A stretch of 64,000 nucleotides of DNA from Manihot esculenta (taxonomy: Eukaryota > Streptophyta > Magnoliopsida > Malpighiales > Euphorbiaceae). The position numbers and the translations under genes were made by a program. The stretch covers positions 35,389 through 99,388 of the forward strand of contig NC_035178.2 of the NCBI RefSeq assembly GCF_001659605.2, given 5' to 3'. Below are positions 19,401 through 32,100 of this stretch, piece by piece (the first letter of the stretch is position 1; every line of letters begins with the position of its first letter). The notes below the pieces were generated by a model. It made no database searches and was not told the DNA's origin. It saw nothing but the letters and a program-made list of their open reading frames with translations.

Positions 19401-22400
19401 TAATCAAAAGCATAATTGACTCCCTAAACGGTGGAGTTTGGATTGATTATACTCTGTTAGGAATTTTAACTAATAACGTTTTGCTAAGACGAAATAATAA
19501 AAACAAGAGGCTAGAAGCCGAAAACTCTTATTGACATTTTTGAAATATTGAAAAGTGTTTATAAATAGTCATGGAAAGCCTATTTACAATAGAAAATCCC
19601 TAATACGGAAAATTACAAATAAATAAATAAAAAAAAGTAATCAAAATGCAAATTTGACCTCCTAAACTGTGAAATTTTTGCGTCAAAATTTGTAATAATG
19701 CCTACAGCCCGCGTCATACTTTTGATACAAAACTAATTAGCCTCAGTTTAGAGTTTCAACCAATAATGTTTGACTAACAGAAGACAATAGAAACAAAAGG
19801 TTAGAAGCCGAAAACCCTTATTGAAATTCTTGAAATATTGAAAAGTGTTTATAAACAGCTAAGGAAAGGCTATTATAATAGAAAAACCCTAATATGGAAA
19901 AATACAACAAAATTGTCCCTCTAGACGGTGGAATTTAGATTGATTAGACTCTGTCAGGCGTTTTAACCAATAATGTTTTGCTAAGACAAAACTATAGAAA
20001 CAAGATACTAAAAGCCAAAATCTCTTATTGAAATTCCTGAAAGATTGAAAAGTGTTTATAAATATTCGAGAAAAAGCTATCTATAAAATAAAAACCTTAA
20101 TATAGAAAACTACAAAAACTCCAAAAAATAATCAAAATGCAAAATTGACTCCTAAACGGTGGAGTTTGAACTGATTAGACTCCGTAAGGAGTTTTAACTA
20201 ATAACGTTTGGTTAAGACAAAACAATAGAAATAAGAGGAAGAAGCCGAAAACACTTATTGAAATTCTTGAAAGATAGACAAGTGTATTTAAACAGTCAGG
20301 GAAAGGCTATCTATAATAAAAAAACTCTAATATGGGAAATTATAATAAAATCCAAAAAAGTCCAAAAAATAATCAAACTGCAAGAATGACCCCATAAATG
20401 ATGACATTTTGCCTCAAACTTTGTGACTAGGCTTATGGCTCTCGTCACACTTTTGATGTTGGACAAATTAGACTCTGTCAGGAGTTTTAAATCCAATAAC
20501 ATTTGGCTAAGACGAAGCAATAGAAACAAGAGGCAAGAAACCAAAAACTCTTATTGAAATTCACGAAAGATTGAAAAGTGTTTATAAACAGTCAAGGAAA
20601 TGTTATTTATAATAGCAAAACACTAATTGAGAAAATTATGAAAAATCTAAAAAAGTAATCAAAGGAAAAATTGACTGCCTAAATGGAGTTTGGATTGATT
20701 ATACTCTGTTAGGAATTTTAATTAATAACATTTAGCTAAGACGAAATAATAGAAACAAGAGGCTAGAAGCCGAAAACCCTTATTGAAATTCTTGAAATAT
20801 TGAAAAGTGTTTATAAATAGCAAAGGAAAGCCTATTTATAATAGAAAATCCCAAATACGGAAAATTACAAAAAAATGAAAAAAAGCAATTAAAATGCAAA
20901 TTTGACCTCCTAAACGGTGAAATTTTTGCGTCAAACTTTGTGATAATGCCTATGGCCCTTGTCATACTTTTGATACAAAACTAATTAGCCTCAGTTTAGA
21001 GTTTCAACCAATAACGTTTGACTAACATAAGACAATAGAAACAATAGGTTAGAAGCTGGAAACTATTATTGAAATTCTTGAAATATTGAAAAGTGTTTAT
21101 AAACAGATAAGGAAAGGCTATTATAATAGAAAAACCCTTAAAAAAAATTTTCACCCTAAAAGGTGGAATTTCGATTGATTAGACTCTGTCAGGACTTTTA
21201 ACCAATAATGTTTGGCTTAGATGAAACTATAGAAACAAGAGTCTAAAAGCCAAAATCTATTATTGAAATTCCTGAAAGATTGAAAAGTGTTTATAAATAG
21301 TCAAGGAAAAGCTATTTATAAAATAAAAACCTTAATATAGAAAAATACAAAAAATCTAAAAAATAATCAAAATGCAAAATTGACTCCTAAACGGTGGAGT
21401 TTGGACTGATTAGACTCAGTAAGGAGTTTTAACCAATAACGTTTGCTTAAGACGAAACAATACAAATAAGAGGCAAGAAGCCGAAAACTCTTATTGAAAT
21501 TCTTAAAAGATTGAAAGGTGTTTATAAACAATTAGTGAATGGCTATTTATAACAAAAAACTCTAAAATGGGAAATTTTAAAAAAAATCGAAGAAAATCCA
21601 AAATATAATAAAAATGCAAAATTGACCCCATAAATGATGACATTTTGCCTCAAACTTTGTGACTAGGCTTATGGCTCTCGTCACACTTTTGATGTTGGAC
21701 AAATTAGACTCTGTCAAGAGTTTTAAATCCAATAACGTTTGCCTAAGACAAAACAATAGAAACAAGAGGGAAGAAGACAAAAACACTTATTGAAGTTCAC
21801 GAAAGATTGAAAAGTGTTTATAAATAGCCGAGGAAAGGTTATTTATAATAGAAAAAACCCTAATATAGAAAATTATGAAAAATCTAAAAAAGTAATTAAA
21901 AGCAAAATTGACTCTCTAAACGGTGGAGTTTGGATTGATTATACTCTGTTAGGAATTTTAACTAATAACTTTTGGCTAAGACGAAATAATAAAAACAAGA
22001 GGCTAGAAGTCGAAAACTCTTATTGAAATTCTTGAAATATTGAAAAGGGTTTATAAATAGTCATGGAAAGCCTATTTATAATAGAAAATCCCTAAGACGA
22101 AAAATTACAAAAAAAGTAAAAAAAAAAAAAAGTAATCAAAATACAAATTTGACCTCCTAAACGGTGAAATTTTTGCGTCAAAATTTGTGATAATGCCTAC
22201 GGCCCTCGTTATACTTTTGATACAAAACTAATTAGTCTCAGTTTAGAGTTTCAACCAATAACGTTTGACTAACAAAAGACAATAGAAACAAAAGGTTAGA
22301 AGCCGAAAACTCTTATTGAAATTCTTGAAATATTGAAAAGTGTTTATAAACAGCTAAGGAAAGGCTATTATAATAGAAAAACCCTAATATGGAAAAATAC

Positions 22401-25400
22401 AACAAAGTTGTCCCCCTAGACGGTGGAATTTAGATTGATTAGACTCTGTCAGCAGTTTTAACCAATAATGTTTTGCTAGGACGAAACTATTAAAACAAGA
22501 GGCTAAAAGCCAAAATCTCTTATTGAAATTCCTGAAAGATTGAAAAGTGTTTATAAATATTCGAGGAAAAGCTATCTATAAAATAAAAACCTTAATATAG
22601 AAAACTACAAAAAATCCAAAAAATAATCAAAATGCAAAATTGACTCCTAAATGGTGGAGTTTGAACTGATTAGACTCCGTATGGAGTTTTAACTAATAAT
22701 GTTTGGTTAAGCCAAAACAATAGAAATAAGAGGCAAGAAGCCGAAAACACTTATTGAAATTCTTGAAAGATTGACAAGTGTTTTTAAACAGTCAGGTAAA
22801 GGCTATCTATAATAAAAAAACTCTAATATGGGAAATTATAAAAAAATCCAAAAAATAATCAAAATGCAAAAATGACCCCATAAATGATGACATTTTGCCT
22901 CAAACTTTGTGACTAGGCTTATGGCTCTCGTCACACTTTTAATGTTTGACAAATTAGACTCTGTCAGGAGTTTTAAATCCAATAATGTTTGGCTAAGACG
23001 AAACAATAGTAACAAGAGGCAAGAAGCCAAAAACTCTTATTTAAGTTCACGAAAGATTGAAAAGTGTTTATATACATCCATGGAAAGGTTATTTATCATA
23101 GAAAAACCCTAATATAGAAAATTATAAAAAATCTAAAAAATTAATCAAAAGCAAAATTGACTCCCTAAACGGTGGAGTTTGGTTTGCTTATACTCTGTTA
23201 GGAATTTTAACTAATAATGTTTGGCTAAGATGAAATAATAGAAACAAGAGGCTAGAAGCCGAAAACTCTTATTGAAATTTTTGAAATATTGAAAAGTGTT
23301 TATAAATAGCCAAGGTAAACCTATTTGTAATAGAAAATCCTTAATACGGAAAATTACAAAAAAATCAAAAAAAGTAATCAAAATGCAAATTTGACCTCTT
23401 AAAGGGTGAAATTTTTGCGTCAAAATTTGTGATAATGCCTACGGCCCTCGTAATACTTTTGATACAAAACTAATTAGCCTCAGCTTAGAGTTTCAACCAA
23501 TAACTTTTGACTAACAGAAGACAATAGAAACAACGGGTTAGAAGTCGGAAAGTCTTATTGAAATTCTTGAAATATTGAAAAGTGTTTATAAACAGCTAAG
23601 AAAAGGCTACTATAATAGAAAAAACCCTAATATGGAAAAATACAAAAAAAATTGTCCCCCTAAACGGTGGAATTTAGATTGATTAGACTCTATAAGGAGT
23701 TTTAACCAATAATATTTGGCTAAGACGAAACTATAAAAATAAGAGGCTAAAAGCCAAAATCTCTTATTGAAATTCCTGAAAGATTGAAAAGTGCTTATAA
23801 ATATTCAAGGAAAAGCTATTTATAAAATAAAAACCTTAATATAGAAAACTACAAAAAATCCAAAAAATAATCAAAATGCAAAATTGACTCCTAAACGGTG
23901 GAGTTTGAACTGATTAGACTCCGAATGGAGTTTTAACTAATAATGTTTGGTTAAGACAAAACAATAGAAATAAGAGGCAAGAAGCCGAAAACACTTATTG
24001 AAATTCTTGAAAGATTGACAAGTGTTTTTAAACAGTAAGGTAAAGGCTATCCATAATAAAAAACTCTAATATGGGAAATTATAAAAAAATCCAAAAAATA
24101 ATCAAAATGCAAAAATGACCCCATAAATGATGACATTTTGCCTCAAACTTTGTGACTAGGCTTATGGCTCTCGTCACACTTTTAATGTTTGACAAATTAG
24201 ACTTTGTCAGGAGTTTTAAATCCAATAATGTTTGGCTAAGACGAAACAATAGAAACAAGAGGCAAGAAGCCAAAAACTCTTATTTAAGTTCACGAAAGAT
24301 TGAAAAGTGTTTATATACATCCAAGGAAAGGTTATTTATCATAGAAAAACCCTAATATGGAAAATTATGAAAAATCTAAAAAAGTAATCAAAAGAAAAAT
24401 TGACTCCCTAAACGGTGGAGTTTGGTTTGCTTATACTCTGTTAGGAATTTTAACTAATAATGTTTGGCTAAGATGAAATAATAGAAACAAGAGGCTAGAA
24501 GCCGAAAACTCTTATTGAAATTTTTGAAATATTGAAAAGTGTTTATAAATAGCCAAGGTAAACCTATTTGTAATAGAAAATCCTTAATATGGAAAATTAC
24601 AAAAAAATCAAAAAAAGTAATCAAAATGCAAATTTGACCTCTTAAAGGGTAAAATTTTTGCGTCAAAATTTGTGATAATGCCTACGGCCCTCGTAATACT
24701 TTTGATACAAAACTAATTAGCCTCAGTTTAGAGTTTCAACCAATAACTTTTGACTAACAGAAGACAATAGAAACAACGAGTTAGAAGCCGGAAAGTCTTA
24801 TTGAAATTCTTGAAATATTGAAAAGTGTTTATAAACAGCTAAGGAAAGACTATTATAATAGAAAAACCATAATATGGAAAAATACAAAAAAAATTGTCCC
24901 CCTAAACGGTGGAATTTAGATTGATTAGACTCTATAAGGAGTTTTAACCAATAATATTTGGCTAAGATGAAACTATAAAAATAAGAGGCTAAAAGCCAAA
25001 ATCTCTTATTGAAATTCCTGAAAGATTGAAAAGTGCTTATAAATATTCGAGGAAAAGCTATTTATAAAATAAAAACCTTAATATAGAAAACTCAAAAAAA
25101 TCCAAAAAATAATCAAAATGCAAAATTGACCCCTAAACGGTGGAGTATAGACAGATTAGACTCCGTAAGGAGTTTTAACCAATAACGTTTGGCTAAGACG
25201 AAACAATAGAAATAAGAGGCAAGAAGCCGAAAACTCTTATTGAAATTCTTGAAAGATTAAAAAGTATTTATAAACAGTTAGGGAAAGGTTATTTATAATA
25301 AAAAACTCTAATATAGGAAATTATAAAAAAAAATCCAAAAAAATCTAAAAAATAATCAAAATGCAAAATTGGCCCCATAAATGATGACACTTTTGCCTCA

Positions 25401-26520
25401 AATTTTGTGACTACGCTTACGGCTCTCGTGTCACTTTTAATGTTGGATTAATTAGAATCTATTAGGAGTTTTAATTCCAATAACGTTTGGCTAAGATGAA
25501 ATAATAAAAACAAGAGGCAATAAGCCAAAAACTCTTATTGAAGTTCACGAAAGATTATAAAGTGTTTATAAACAGTCAAGGAAAGGTTATTTATAATAGA
25601 AAAACCTTAATTGAGAAAATTATGAAAAATCTAAAAAAGTAATTAAAGGCAAAATTGACTCTCTAAACGGTGGAGTTTGGATTGATTATACTCTGTTAGG
25701 AATTTTAAATAATAACATTTGGCTAAGACGAAATAATAGAAACAAAAGGCTAGAAGCCGAAAACTCTTATTGAAATTCTTGAAATATTGAAAAGTGTTTA
25801 TAAATAGCCAAGGAAAGCCTATTATAACAGAAAATCCCTAATACGGAAAATTACAAAAAAATTAAAAAAAAAATCAAAATGCAAATTTGACCTCCTAAAC
25901 GGTGAAATTTTTGTGTCAAACTTTGTAATAATGCCTACGGCCCTCATCATACTTTTGATACAAAACTAATTAGCCTCATTTTAGAGTTTCAACCAATAAC
26001 GTTTGACTAACATAAGACAATAGAAACAATAGGTTAGAAGCCGAAAACACTTATTAAAATTCTTGAAATATTGAAAAGTGTTTATAAACAGCTAAGGAAA
26101 GGCTATTATAATAGAAAACCCTATTATGGCAAAATACAAAAAAAATTTCCCCCTAAAAGGTGGAATTTAGATTGATTAGACTCTATCAGGAGTTTTAACT
26201 AATAATGTTTGGCTAAGACGAAACTATAGAAACAAGAGTCTAAAAGCCAAAACCTATTATTGAAATTCCTGAAAGATTGAAAAGTGTTTATAAATAGTCA
26301 AGGAAAAGCTATTTATAAAATAAAAACCTTAATATAGAAAACTACAAAAAATCTAAAAAATAATGAAAATGCAAAATTGACTCCTAAAGGTGGAGTTTGG
26401 ACTAATTAGACTTAGTAAGGATTTTTAACCACTAACGTTTGGTTAACATGAAACAATAGAAATGAGAGGCAAGAAGCCGAAAACTCTTATTGAAATTCTT
26501 GAAAGATTCAAAAGTGTTTA
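16440..26520. repeat. satellite array, segment 2, with 1.25-kb higher-order repeat
   Basis: Monomers of five types follow each other in fixed order. A (about 290 bp) carries CCTCAAACTTTGTGACTAGG. B (about 230) carries GAAATTCACGAAAGATTG or GAAGTTCACGAAAG. C (about 285) carries GCGTCAAA and TGATACAAAACTAATTAGCC. D is about 205 bp, with TTTGACTAAC and a shortened CTATTATAATAG. E (about 230) carries CTAAAAGCCAAAATCT. Type A begins at 16445, 17695, 18950, 20200, 21435, 22695, 23939, 25181 and 26431, so the period is 1235-1260 bp and eight units are present. The copies from 22695 and 23939 look most alike. Short hydrophobic open frames recur on the minus strand in each A monomer and are by-products of the repeat. 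Confidence 0.9.
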
Positions 26521-26877
26521 TGTAATACCCGGCTAGATTCCGGCATCAGAATCCTTACCTTCCGGCGGAATCTCCGTTGGAATCTGGAATTTCTGAAGAT
26601 GCCAGAGGCTTCTAGAGGGGTCAAATGTGTTTTCTAAAATGTTTTTATTGATTTTATGGTTTTAAATGGAAAAGAATTGAGTTTTCAAAGGAAAAGACCA
26701 AGGAGGCGTTTGCCAGGTTCGGCCGCCGAAAGTGAAGTTCGGCAGCCGAACATGGGAAGATTTCGGGAGCGCCTTTGGCCTCCGAAAGTCTTGTTTGAAC
26801 GAGCCAAGGTTTGGCCGCCGAACATGCATGAGTTTAGGGGGCACGTTAGGCTGCCGAAGGTCTTCGACCAGGCCACC

Positions 26878-26883
26878 TATAAA
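26878..26883 (+). promoter_or_regulatory. TATA box of solo LTR
   Basis: TATAAA about 357 bp into the LTR, in the context CCACCTATAAAGGGCCC. The equivalent site is present at 45196 and 62034, and on the minus strand at 89-94, 52385-52391 and 55923-55929. Conservation at one position in several LTRs supports a promoter role. Confidence 0.7.
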
Positions 26884-27119
26884 GGGCCCTCAGATCGGAA
26901 AGGGGAGAGTTTTCTCCCCATTCTCGAGCTCAGGTGAGTTTTTGATGCTCCTTTGGTCATTTTCATGTTTTTCTTCATCTCTCTCAAGTTTTTCACGAGT
27001 TCTACCATTGTTTTGAAGATTTGAAGCTTAAACAAGAGTTTTGGGAGCTTGGAGGCTTTTGGAGCTTGGATCCTCCACACCTCCGAGTTAGGGATCACAC
27101 CACCCTCGATCTTCAAGAG

Positions 27120-28500
27120 GTAAGTGTAGATCCTTGCTTCCCTAGTGTTTTTATGAAGTTTTAAGAGGTTTTGATGATTGAGTATGGGTAGATGTGCATG
27201 TATAGGTTTATGTGGGTTTTATGCCCAATGTATGTTATGTGATGTTCATGAATGTTTATATGATGCTTTGTAGGAGGTTTAAGCTAGTCTATGCATGTGG
27301 GAGTGAGTATGCATGATGGGGAGAGAGTATGTGAGGATTTGGGTTGTTTTGGATGGTTTTGGCCTATGTGGGTCATAAGCTATCTAGGTATGCTTTTGAT
27401 GTTGTTTTTGGAGTTTAATCAATTGTTAAGCTCCTTTGTGCATGGTTAAGGGTTTATGCATGTTTTGGTAAAGCTGGGTGCTTGTTTTGGGGTGTTTGAA
27501 AGGTTTGGGAGGCTTGAATGCATGAGAGGCTGAGTTCTGCCCTTCTGGGAAGAACTCAGGTTCGGCCGCCGAAAGTAGCTTCGACCGCCGAACCTGCCTT
27601 TGGATGCATGGATTAGCCGCCTAACCTTGCCCCCGAAAGTTGAGTTTTGGCTTGAAAGCAGACTTTCGGCCGCCGAAGGTAATGTTCGGCCGCCGAAAGT
27701 GCCTGACTTTCGTCTCTGGAGACGGACTTTCGGCCGCCGAAAGTGCCGCCGAAAGTGCCCGAGTTTCGTCTCTGGAGGAAGGGTTCGGCCGCCGAAGGTG
27801 CCGCCGAAAGTGCCCTGTCCAGCCTTTTCAAGGGTGTTTTCTATGCATGTTTAAGTGATGTTTTAAGGGGTTTTTGGGTAGTTGTTTATGAGTTGTTTAG
27901 AGTGTGTTGGCACCTCATTTGAGTCCACCTGTGTAGGATCGGACCCGAGGGACCGAGGAGGCCATCAGTGTTAGCTGTTGCAGAGTCAGTCTAGCGTCTG
28001 CCAGAGGTGAGTAGAATTAAACTTAATCTTTTAATTTATGAAATCAAATGCTTTTAGCATGTTTCATGCATCATGATGAATAGTAGGATTAATTGCATTA
28101 GTGTACACGAATATGAGGCATTGCATTTAACCTTGTACTTGGCACTGCTCCTTGTACATTGTATGATGTGACAGATCGGACATAGTTTTGGATACATTAG
28201 CCCTCACAGTAAAGACCTGAGGAGCCCCATCGAGGGCCGGGCACAGTAAAGTCCTAAGGAGCCTCTGAGAGGGGCCGGGCATAGAGTACTTCGGTACTAT
28301 TTGATTGTACAGTAAAGACCTGAGGAGCTCCTTTGCAGGCCGGGCACAGATTCGAGGGAGTTTTGATCCGTCCGTCTGAGATGATGTGATTTACTTGTGA
28401 TGTGATGCATTCCATGAGATCATGCTTTATCATATGTTTTATATGTTCTACATCACTGGGATTTTTAGCTCACCCCTCTCCCCTAACCCCAATGTTGCAG
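27120..28500 (+). other. candidate splice sites in LTR leader
   Basis: AAGAG|GTAAGT at 27120 matches a strong plant 5' splice site. TGTTGCAG ending at 28500 follows a pyrimidine-rich tract (CCCCTCTCCCCTAACCCC). The same pair is found at 45437 and 46797 in the sister LTR. In complete elements a further acceptor lies just before the Gag ATG. Use of these sites in RNA is inferred. Confidence 0.45.
28206..28348 (+). repeat. tandem inverted-repeat units in LTR
   Basis: Three units starting ACAGTAAAG and ending GCCGGGC, plus an intervening AGTAC-TTCG-GTACT (28285-28298). The units have different centres: GCCC/GGGC in the first, CCTCT/AGAGG in the second and the palindrome GGAGCTCC in the last. The sister LTR has the same block at about 46506-46650. 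Confidence 0.7.
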
Positions 28501-29122
28501 GTATGAGGTCGATCGGGAAGTCTTAGGAGTAAAGGTTTTACTTATGTAATAGTATTAGATTAGTATTTTAGTGTGGACATGTATTGTAATTGTTATATCG
28601 TATTGTAAGAAAATGTAATACTAGTAAGTAGAGTTATGTTTATGGATTAGAACTGTGCTTGGCCCTAAGACTTGGTTAGTCCCTGTTTAATACATGATGT
28701 ATGTTATGTCAGGTGTTGTATTGAACTTGTGGCATGTGTTGTTTACCACGCTAGAGTATATGATGAGGATACTAGTGGAGGTCTTATGCTTGTGGATTGA
28801 TGCATGCACATGTTAGGTTTGGTTCTTTGGATGTGACCCCAGCTTGATGTATATTGTGTTGACCCAGCTAGAGTTTTGATGAGGGCTCTAGTAGGGGGGT
28901 TTTCTTTATGTTTTCAGTTATGTTGCATACAGGTCAAGCACGGTTTATACATCATATGTTTAAGTTTTTATGTTAAAGTTTTGATCATGTATGGGACTTG
29001 ACCAGGTGATAGGATGGATGTTTGGCTTGCTACGGGTCCTGGCGGCCTTAAGCCGATCTCGATCCTAGCGCCGATGGCGGTTCGGACCGTTACAGAGGTG
29101 TATCGGTTTTCGGGCTGTTACA

Positions 29123-32100
29123 GTTTATAAACAGTCAGTGAATGGCTATTTATAACAAAAAACTCTAAAATGGAAAATTATAAAAAATCCAAGAAAATTC
29201 AAAAAATAATCAAAATGCAAAAGTGACCCCATAAATGATGACATTTTGCCTCAAACTTTGTGGCTAGGCTTATGGCTCTCGTCACACTTTTAATGTTGGA
29301 CAAATTAGACTCTGTCAGGAGTTTTAAATCCAATAACGTTTGGCTAAGACGAAACAATAGAAACAAGAGGCAAGAAGCCAAAAACTCTTATTGAAGTTCA
29401 CGAAAGATTGAAAAGTGTTTACAAACAGCCAAGGAAAGGTTATTTATAATAGAAAAACCCTAATATAGAAAATTATGAAAAATATAAATGTAATCAAAGG
29501 CAAAATTGACTCTCTAAACGGTGGAGTTTGGATTGATTATACTCTGTTAGGAATTTTAACTAATAACATTTGGCTAAGACGAAATAATAGAAACAAGAGG
29601 CTAGAAGCCGAAAACTCTTATTGAAATTCTTGAAATATTGAAAAGTGTTTATAGCCAAGGAAAGCCTATTTATAATAGAAAATCCCTAATATGGAAAATT
29701 ATAAAAAAATAAAAAAAATTAATAAAAATGCAAATTTGACCTCCTAAACAGTAAAATTTTTTCGTCAAGCTTTGTGATAATGTCTACGGCCCTCGTCATA
29801 CTTTTGATACAAAACTAATTAGCCTCAGTTTAGAGTTTCAACTAATAACGTTTGACTAACACAAGACAATAGAAACAATATGTTAGAAGCCGAAAACTCT
29901 TATTGAAATTCTTGAAAGATTGAAAAGTGTTTATAAATAGCTAAGGAAAGACTATTCATAATAGAAAAACCATAATATGAGACATTACAAAAAAATTCGA
30001 AAAAGTAATCAAGATGCAAAATTGATCCCCTAAATGCAGTAGTTTGGACTAATTAGACTCCGTCAGGAATTTTAATGAATAACGTTTGGCTAAAATGAAA
30101 TAATAGAAACAAGAGGCAAGAGGCTGAAAATTCTTATTGAAATTTTTGAAAAAATTGAAATGTGTTTATAAACAGCTAAGAAAAAGATATTTATAAAAGA
30201 AAAACCCTAATATGAAAAATTATTAAAAAAGTCCAAGAAAGTAATCAAAAAATTGACCCCCTAAATGGTGAACTTTTTGCCAAAAACTTTGTGGCTACAT
30301 CAAACATTTTTCTATTGTTTGAAACTGAAATTTTATAATCAAACAATTTTGATACAGTCTAAATGTTTGGCTAATACAAAACAATAGAAACAAGAGGCAA
30401 CGAGCAAAAAACTCTTATTGAAGTTCTTGAAAGATTGAAAAGTGTTTATAAATAGCCAAGAAAATGCTATTTGTAATAGAAAAAGCCTAATATGGAAAAT
30501 AAGAAAAAAGTACAAAAAAAGTAATCAAATAAATAATTGACCACCTATGGTGGCGTTTGGTCTGATTATACTCTATGAGGATTTTTAACCAATAATGTTT
30601 GGCTAAGACGAAACAATAGAAACAAGAGGCAAGAAGCTGAAAGCTCTTATTAAAATTCTTGAAAGATTGAAAAGTGATTATAAACAGCCAAGGAAAGGGT
30701 ATTTATAATAGAAGAATCTTGATATAAAAAATATAAAAAAAATCCAAAAAAGTAATTAAAATGCAAAATTGACCCCCTAAACAGTGGAGGTTGGATTGAT
30801 TATAGTGCATTAGGAGTTTTAACCAATAACGTTTGGCTAAGACGAAAAAATAGAAATAAGAGGCATGAAATCAAAAACTCTAATTGAAATTCTTAAAAAA
30901 TTGAAAAGTGTATATAAACAGCAAAGGAAATGCTATTTATAACAGAAAAACCTAAATATGAAAAATTACAAAAACATCCAAAAAAGTATTCAAAATACAA
31001 AATTGACCCCCTAATTGGTGGAGTTTGGATTGATTAGACTCTGTCAGGAGTTTTAACCAATAACGTTTGCTTGAGAGGAAATAATATAAACAAGTGGCAA
31101 GAAGCCGAAAACTCTTATTTAAATTCTGGAAAGATTAAAATGTGTTTATAAACAGTCGGGGAAAGGCTATTTATAATAGAAAAACCCTAATATGGAAAAT
31201 TATAAAAGAAATAAAAAAAAAGTAATCAAAAGGGAGTTTGGACTGATTAGACTCCCTTAAGAGTTTTAACTAATAACATTTGACTAAGACGAAATAATAG
31301 AAATAAGAGGCTAGAGGCCGAAAACTCTTATTGAAATTTTGAAGTATTGAAAAATGTTTATAAATAACCAACGAAGGGCTATTATAATAGAAAAATCCTA
31401 ATATGGAATATTACAAAAAAATTTAAAAAATAATCAAAATGCAAAATTGCCACCATAAACGGTGGACTTTGGATCGATTAGAGTCCATAAGGAGTTTTAA
31501 CCAATAACATTTGGCTAAGATAAAATAATAGCAATAAGAGGCAAGAAATTGAAAACTCTTATTGAAATTCTTGAAAAATTGAAAAGTGTTTATAAACAGC
31601 CAAGGAAAGGCTACTTATAACAGAAAAATCTAAAATGAAAAATTACAAAAAAATCCAAAAAGGTAATCAAAATATAAAATTGACCCTCTAAACGGTGGAG
31701 TTTTGATTGATCAGACTTCGTCAGCAGTTTTAACTAATAACGTTTGGCAAAAACGAAACAATGGAAATAAGAGACTAGAAGCCGAAAACTCCTATTGAAA
31801 TTCTTGAAAGATTGAAAAGTATTTATAAACAGCCAAGGAAAAGCAATCATAATAGAAAAACCCTAATATGGAAAAATACAAAAAATATCCCCCTAAACGG
31901 TGGAATTTAGACTAAATAGACTCTGTCAAGAGTTTTAACCAGTAAAGTTTAGCTAAGACGAAACTATAGAAATAAGAGGCTAAAAGCCGAAATCTCTTAT
32001 TGAAGTTATTGAAAGATTGAAAAGTATTTATAAACAGCTAAGGAAAATATATTTATCATAGAAAAACTCTAATATGAAAAAACTATAAAAAAATTCAAAA

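Larger units (their letters stand above)
26521..29122 (+). mobile_element. Tekay-type gypsy solo LTR
   Basis: 2602 bp from TGTAATACCCGGCTAG to GGGCTGTTACA, flanked by the target duplication GTTTA (26516-26520 and 29123-29127). Landmarks in order: a cluster of TTCGGCCGCCGAAAG boxes (26715-26870), TATAAA (26878), a strong 5' splice-like site (27120), a second box cluster (27555-27825), tandem inverted repeats (about 28206-28348), CACTGGG...AGCTCACCCC and a 3' splice-like AG (28500), then TGTA-rich sequence that could direct polyadenylation. There is no internal region, so recombination between two LTRs removed the rest. It belongs to the same subfamily as 44819-47419. Confidence 0.9.

Noticed and set aside
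26715..27825. Regularly repeated GC-rich words resembling a CRISPR array
   Set aside because: Repeats are short, unevenly spaced and in both orientations, inside a plant LTR. No CRISPR feature fits.
16572..29381. Recurring 60-77-codon hydrophobic frames on the minus strand, several starting MASCLLFLLFRLSQ
   Set aside because: They arise once per type-A satellite monomer, vary in length with each indel and have no promoter or domain. They follow the repeat, not a gene.
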